Below, one piece after another: positions 7,417 through 11,116 of a stretch of 11,116 nt of DNA (position 1 is the stretch's first letter; the number at the start of each line of letters is the position of its first letter). Source of the DNA: Auxenochlorella pyrenoidosa (taxonomy: Eukaryota; Chlorophyta; Trebouxiophyceae; Chlorellales; Chlorellaceae); assembly GCA_001430745.1 (NCBI GenBank), contig KQ481956.1, positions 165,714 to 176,829 on the forward strand, written 5' to 3'. The notes beneath the pieces were generated by a model. That model saw only the letters and a list, made by a program, of their open reading frames with translations. It was not told the origin of the DNA and searched no databases. A program made the translations under genes and the position numbers.

Positions 7417-10400
7417 ATGTTTAATACACGCCAGCAACGGCCATTGGCGGCCTGGCTGGCCTGCCTCCTGTGTGCCGCCTCAGGTGCGGTGGTCTAGGGT
7501 CTGCTCACGGCTACTGGAAGGCATTCGGGGCTTCGCATGACAGCTGTTCAACTGATGGCGTGTGCCCGAGCTGCTCGCAGGAGCGGTACCTGGGGGTGCC
7601 TCCTCGGCAGCGGCGCCACCGCCATCGCCGCCGGCTGGCTCCGCCCCCGCTCTGCTGGACCTCGAGGCCTTGTGGTGCCGTTACGGCCTGGCTGATTGCA
7701 GAGGACAGTTTGGTGCGCATTCTGAGCCGGACAAGCAGCAGCAGCAGCGAGACCGCCAGTTGTCGTCTTTGTTGTCTGAGCTGCTGCTGCCACCGGCACA
7801 GCAAGGACCTGCCGCAGCCCCCTACCAGGGCAGCTGGAACACAGAAGCAGCAGAGCTGAACAGCATGGGCGCAGCTGCCCTGATGCTTCGGGATGCTGCA
7901 GGAGGGCTTGGGCGCTTTGCTGCAAATCTCCCGCCGTTGCGGGCTGCAGTGGCCCCGGCCTCCCGGCTGGGCTCGAAGCTTGCCGCCCTGGCAGGGGGCC
8001 CCTTGGACGTGCACGCCACGGCCGCTGCAACAGCTGGGAGCAATGATGCTACACGGCAGACAGCAGCTGAGCCATCCTCCCGCTTGCTTGTTGAGCTGCT
8101 GGGCAGTGGAAGCACTGAGAGTGCTGCAGCAGACGCTCTCAGTGGCAGCTGGGGCAACAGAGGGGGTGCTGCCAGCAGCGGCAGTGGCGACAGCCAGGAA
8201 GCGTCCAGCGTCGGCAGTGGCAGCGAAGCCACGAGTGAAAGCGGCAGCCATGCTAGTGGAATCGGTGCGCATGATGCACCCGTCGGTCAAGCCGCTCCTA
8301 ATTCAAGTCAGCCAGCGACGCACTCGGCAGCCACCACCCTGCCAGGGGTGGCCAGGGGGGCATCTGCCGCGGCTGCGGCAGCAGCATGGCGCGCCCTCAA
8401 GGCCGCCGCCGATGCTCCGGGCTGGGCACTGCTTTTCCTGGCTTGCAAGACCGCGGCAGCGGTGGCGGTGATGCACCTGCTGCGTCGCATGCGGCAGACC
8501 AGGGCAGCAAGAATGACAGAGCAGGTGCCAGTTGAGGTGCAGCTGTCCGGGGTGGGTGCACCTGCACCGCAAGGCAGAGAGCAGCCCAGCAGAGCTGGCA
8601 CTCCTGCTGAGGTTGCCGGACAGGCAGCCTCACCTGCAGGCATGCCCCAGCCTGGTGCCATGCCTGTGGGGCAAGCAGCAGTCGTGGCCCTGCCCGTGGC
8701 CCCAGAAGGGCCGGCAGTTGGGGCAGCCGAAGCAGCTGCGGCAGGAGAGCCCACCAGTCATCGCGAGGAGCGGTCGCTGCGGCAGCAGTATGGCAGCACT
8801 GCCAGCCCGGTCAGCGAGGAGCATCGGCCTGGGCCACTGCCCAGACCCCATGATGCCTCGGGCGGCTCTGACACAGCAGCTGGGAAGCAGGCAGCGGCTT
8901 CTGGCAGTGTGGACAGCGAGGCCAGCGCTGGCAGCAGTTCTAGCGGCAGCACGAAGAGTGGGGGCGGCAGCAGCAGCGTGCTGGGCAGCCTCAGCGTGGA
9001 TGCCTCTGTCAGGCTGCGCGACATCTCCCGCAGGGGCTGGGTGCAGACCCCCGCCCCCTCATCCCTCCACAACGGCCCCCCCTTTGTCAACCCCCTCTTC
9101 GCCGGGCCCGCTGACGAGCAGGTGGGCTCCCCTGGTGGCAGCGGCAGCGAGCTGCCCAGCCCAGCAGACGGGCGCTCCACCACGCCCAGCACCCCAAAGG
9201 GCAGCAGGGCACGACGCACAGGCAGCAGCAGCAGCAATGTCGATGGCGGCGGCGTGTGGCAGGTGAAGCAGGCAGCCGCGGCGGCTGCTGGGCAGGTTGG
9301 CAGGGGCAGGAGCGAGAGCCTCGGGCTTGGGGCTGAGGACTCTTTTCGCCTGCTGGCCGCCGAGCTGCCGGCACCCTTGGCGGGGTCCCCTGGCGGTGCT
9401 GCAGCTGGCAGCCCTGCACGCCAGCCCGGCAGCCCGGGCCAAGAAGCGGGGGCCAGCAGGAGGGGCAGCTCAGATGCCTCCCGGCCTGGCAGCCCCTCTA
9501 AGCCTGCAGCCGGCGGCGCGGCGCGCAAGCTGACGGCAGCTCGGTCCATCAGGCCCCAGGATGTGCCGCTGCCCCACCTCGCCGAAGGCGTGAGCTGGCA
9601 GGCTGCCGAGCCAGAGCATGCCGCCTCTGCCGCTGGCTTCAGCACCACCCCATCTGCAGCATCCGGTGGCCCTGCTGCTGCCCCGGCTGCTGGCCGCGCC
9701 CTGCGCCGCCCCAGCACCCCTGGCGCTGCGAGGGGCCTGCAGCTGGAGCTGTCGGGGGGCATGGTGTATGACCCTGTGTACGAGGCGCATGCCCAGGGGG
9801 GCACACCCGAGGAGGCTGCGACGCTGCTGGGCAGCCCCAGCCGGCCCACCAGCCCGCTCACTGCGGGCATGCGGGCGGGGCAGCGCGGCCTGCGGCTGCT
9901 GACGGCACGGCAGTTCCAGGTGGGTGCTGCGCGGGCGGGGCAGGGTCTAGCCGCGGCCCGCCTCTAGCGAGCTCTAGAGCCTGCCGGTGCCACTCCTAAC
10001 CCCCCCCCCCCCCCCTACACACACAAATGCTGGACAGTGCAGCCCGGCATGTTCACTCCTTTTGTGTGAATCACAGCCGGCGGGCGCCTCGCTCCACCCC
10101 TCGAGCCTCGCAGGAGGAGGTGCAGCTGGGCAGGGCTGGGGCGAGCGCCGAGGTGCTGGGCGCGGGCGCTGCCGGCTGCGTGTATGCGGGCACCTTTGAG
10201 GGCCAGAGGGTGGCGGTCAAGGTCGCGCACCCCTCGGGCGCCGACGTGGCGGCCTTCACGCGGTGAGGCGCTGCTGAGTGCCAACTCGGGGCGACAGGGC
10301 GCTCTGAGATGTGCATCGCTGAGCATGGGCAGCAAGGGCCGCCTTCCATGATTCCAAGAAGAGGCGCCGGGTCGCAAGCTCGGTTGATTGGGCACATGCG

Positions 10401-11103
10401 CTCTGCACACCCTGCACACCCAGCACCACACCTTGCGCACAGCCGGCCCCCCCCAACCTGCTGCTCCACTCCTGTCTGCAGCGAGGTGGAGGTGATGGCC
10501 GCTGCAGGGCGGCACCCCTTCATCATCGGAGTCCTGGCAGCCTGCCTGGAGCCTCCCACCCTGGCCATGGTGCAGGTGGGGTCCCGGCTGGGGTGATGGG
10601 ATGGGCTTTAGGAGGGTGCCTGTGAGCACAACGCAGCGCCTGGTCGCTCTGCTCCCGCTCCCGAATCCACAACAGCCCTGCCAGTGCTGCACCTGTGCCC
10701 CGCAGGAGCGCGCAGCCACCAGCCTGCACGACGAGCTGCATGCCCGGCACCGCCGCCCGCTGTACGGCACCTTCCTGCAGGCGAGGGGGGCTGCAGGGTG
10801 GCTGGGGTGGGCACGTTTGGGGGGCTGCCCTGCGGCTGGTGGGCAGCGCCAGGCGCTCTGTGCAGTGCCCCGCCTGCATACTCTGGCTCCTGCTCTGCCC
10901 TCCCACCCCACCCCTGCCCCCCCTTCCTGCAGCTGGCCGAGGACATTGCCACCGCCATGGAGCACTGCCACACCCAGCGGCCGCCCCTGGTGCACCGCGA
11001 CCTGTCTGCCCGCAACGTGCTGCTGGGCCTGGACGGCCGCGCCAGGGTGGCCGACTTTGGGCTGGCGCTGGCCAAGCGGCGCACCTTCCTGTCCAGCGAC
11101 AAG
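7417..11103 (+). CDS. Receptor-like protein kinase: signal peptide, ectodomain, one TM, cytoplasmic TK/TKL-type kinase (3' partial)
   Basis: Exons: 7417-7483, 7581-9919, 10114-10262, 10482-10575, 10706-10780, 10933-11103; 965 residues, continuing beyond the window. Residues 1-23 are a signal peptide (MFNTRQQRPL, then a hydrophobic core AAWLACLLCAA). Exon 1 was chosen over a GTG at 7562 because its phase-1 join (g+ga, Gly) keeps frame and supplies an ATG. The ectodomain, about 24-302, is Ser/Gly/Ala-rich with few Cys and no domain I recognise. A hydrophobic span at about 303-323 (GWALLFLAC...AVAVMHLL) is followed by RRMRQTRAAR, so the C-terminus is cytoplasmic. Residues about 335-800 are low-complexity Ser/Gly/Pro/Ala with many SP and RxxS sites. 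The kinase starts near 803: glycine loop GAGAAG (818-823), VAVK Lys838, probable alpha-C Glu853 or 855, HPFI, HRDLSARN with Asp931 and Asn936, and DFG Asp949. All catalytic residues visible are intact, so an active kinase is expected. Substrate and ligand are unknown. Confidence 0.92.
7484..7580 (+). other. Intron 1 of the receptor-like kinase, just after the signal-peptide exon
   Basis: The donor is TCAG|GTGCGG and the acceptor GAGCTGCTCGCAG. The exon-1 frame meets a TAG soon after the donor, and the exon-2 frame has a TGA and no ATG upstream, so splicing is needed. The join is phase 1 and makes CAAS-G-AVPGG, placing the likely signal-peptidase site at the exon border. Confidence 0.75.
7735..7753 (+). 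repeat. CAG microsatellite coding for polyglutamine
   Basis: Repeated CAG/AGC units encode KQQQQ in the ectodomain of the kinase. A second short run near 9223-9236 encodes serines in the juxtamembrane region, read in another frame. Such tracts often vary in length between strains. Confidence 0.7.
9920..10113 (+). other. Intron 2 of the receptor-like kinase with a 16-C run
   Basis: The donor is CCAG|GTGGGT and the acceptor CGAGCCTCGCAG, phase 0. It separates the low-complexity juxtamembrane exon from the kinase exons. C16 at 10000-10015 is a tract prone to sequencing and length errors. The frame closes at a TAG inside the intron, so retention would give a kinase-less receptor. Confidence 0.8.
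10781..10932 (+). other. GC-AG intron inside the kinase domain
   Basis: The donor is CTGCAG|GCGAGG and the acceptor CCCCTTCCTGCAG, phase 0. It joins YGTFLQ to LAEDIATAMEHCH, which is correct alpha-E helix sequence for a kinase. No GT fits. Confidence 0.85.
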
Positions 11104-11116
11104 GCAAGGCGGGGGG
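11104..11116 (+). other. Start of another GC-donor intron in the kinase gene
   Basis: SSDK is followed by AAG|GCAAGG, close to the ideal GC-AG donor, and then a G run at the window edge. The acceptor is outside the window, so this call rests on the donor alone. Confidence 0.55.

Noticed and set aside
8758..9870. 370-residue open frame on the minus strand
   Set aside because: It is antisense to the low-complexity kinase exon; GC-rich codons leave the opposite frame open. No family pattern in it.
7562..9967. GTG at 7562 as the kinase start
   Set aside because: A GTG start is unlikely in a nuclear gene, and the exon 7417-7483 gives an ATG, a signal peptide and a matching phase.
10000..10015. 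C16 and other C runs (10-21, 343-355, 4551-4561) as special elements
   Set aside because: They fit intronic pyrimidine tracts and microsatellites of this genome. They are mentioned only as error-prone sites.

Overview
The window is very GC-rich nuclear DNA from a eukaryote with many short introns. It most likely comes from a trebouxiophyte green alga of the Chlorella group. The signs are: split genes whose introns are about 90 to 230 bases; acceptors ending in C-rich tracts plus CAG; donors mostly G|GTGAG or G|GTGGG; a TGTAA poly(A) signal of the chlorophyte type; and Ala/Gly/Pro/Ser-rich low-complexity protein. No mobile element, tRNA, rRNA or CRISPR array was seen. The organism is inferred from style, not from a marker gene.

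Layout. (1) Bases 1-3467, plus strand: the 3' part (at least ten exons, 582 residues) of a gene for a secreted or cell-wall-type glycoprotein. It carries one Ig-like module of the kind common in bacterial surface proteins, then a Pro/Ser/Ala-rich stretch like hydroxyproline-rich glycoproteins. Its 3' UTR ends near a TGTAA at 3974. (2) Bases 7133-4074, minus strand: a zinc-dependent medium-chain alcohol dehydrogenase in at least twelve exons, tail to tail with gene 1. All zinc ligands of the N-terminal half and the C-terminal dimer/substrate region are present. The dinucleotide-binding core after GAGP is missing, and one intron has TT where GT should be. This copy may be a pseudogene, a divergent gene or an assembly fault. 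(3) Bases 7417 to the window end, plus strand: a receptor-like protein kinase with a signal peptide, a short ectodomain, one membrane span, a very long low-complexity juxtamembrane region and a kinase domain that runs out of the window after DFG.

Genes 2 and 3 are divergent and share a 283-base promoter interval. Nothing in the sequence shows that the three genes form one pathway. The points most worth a second look are the damaged dehydrogenase, the tyrosine-kinase-like loop of the receptor kinase, the unusually high share of GC-AG introns (4 of about 26 donors, all confirmed by reading phase), and the run of phase-1 introns around the Ig-like module.
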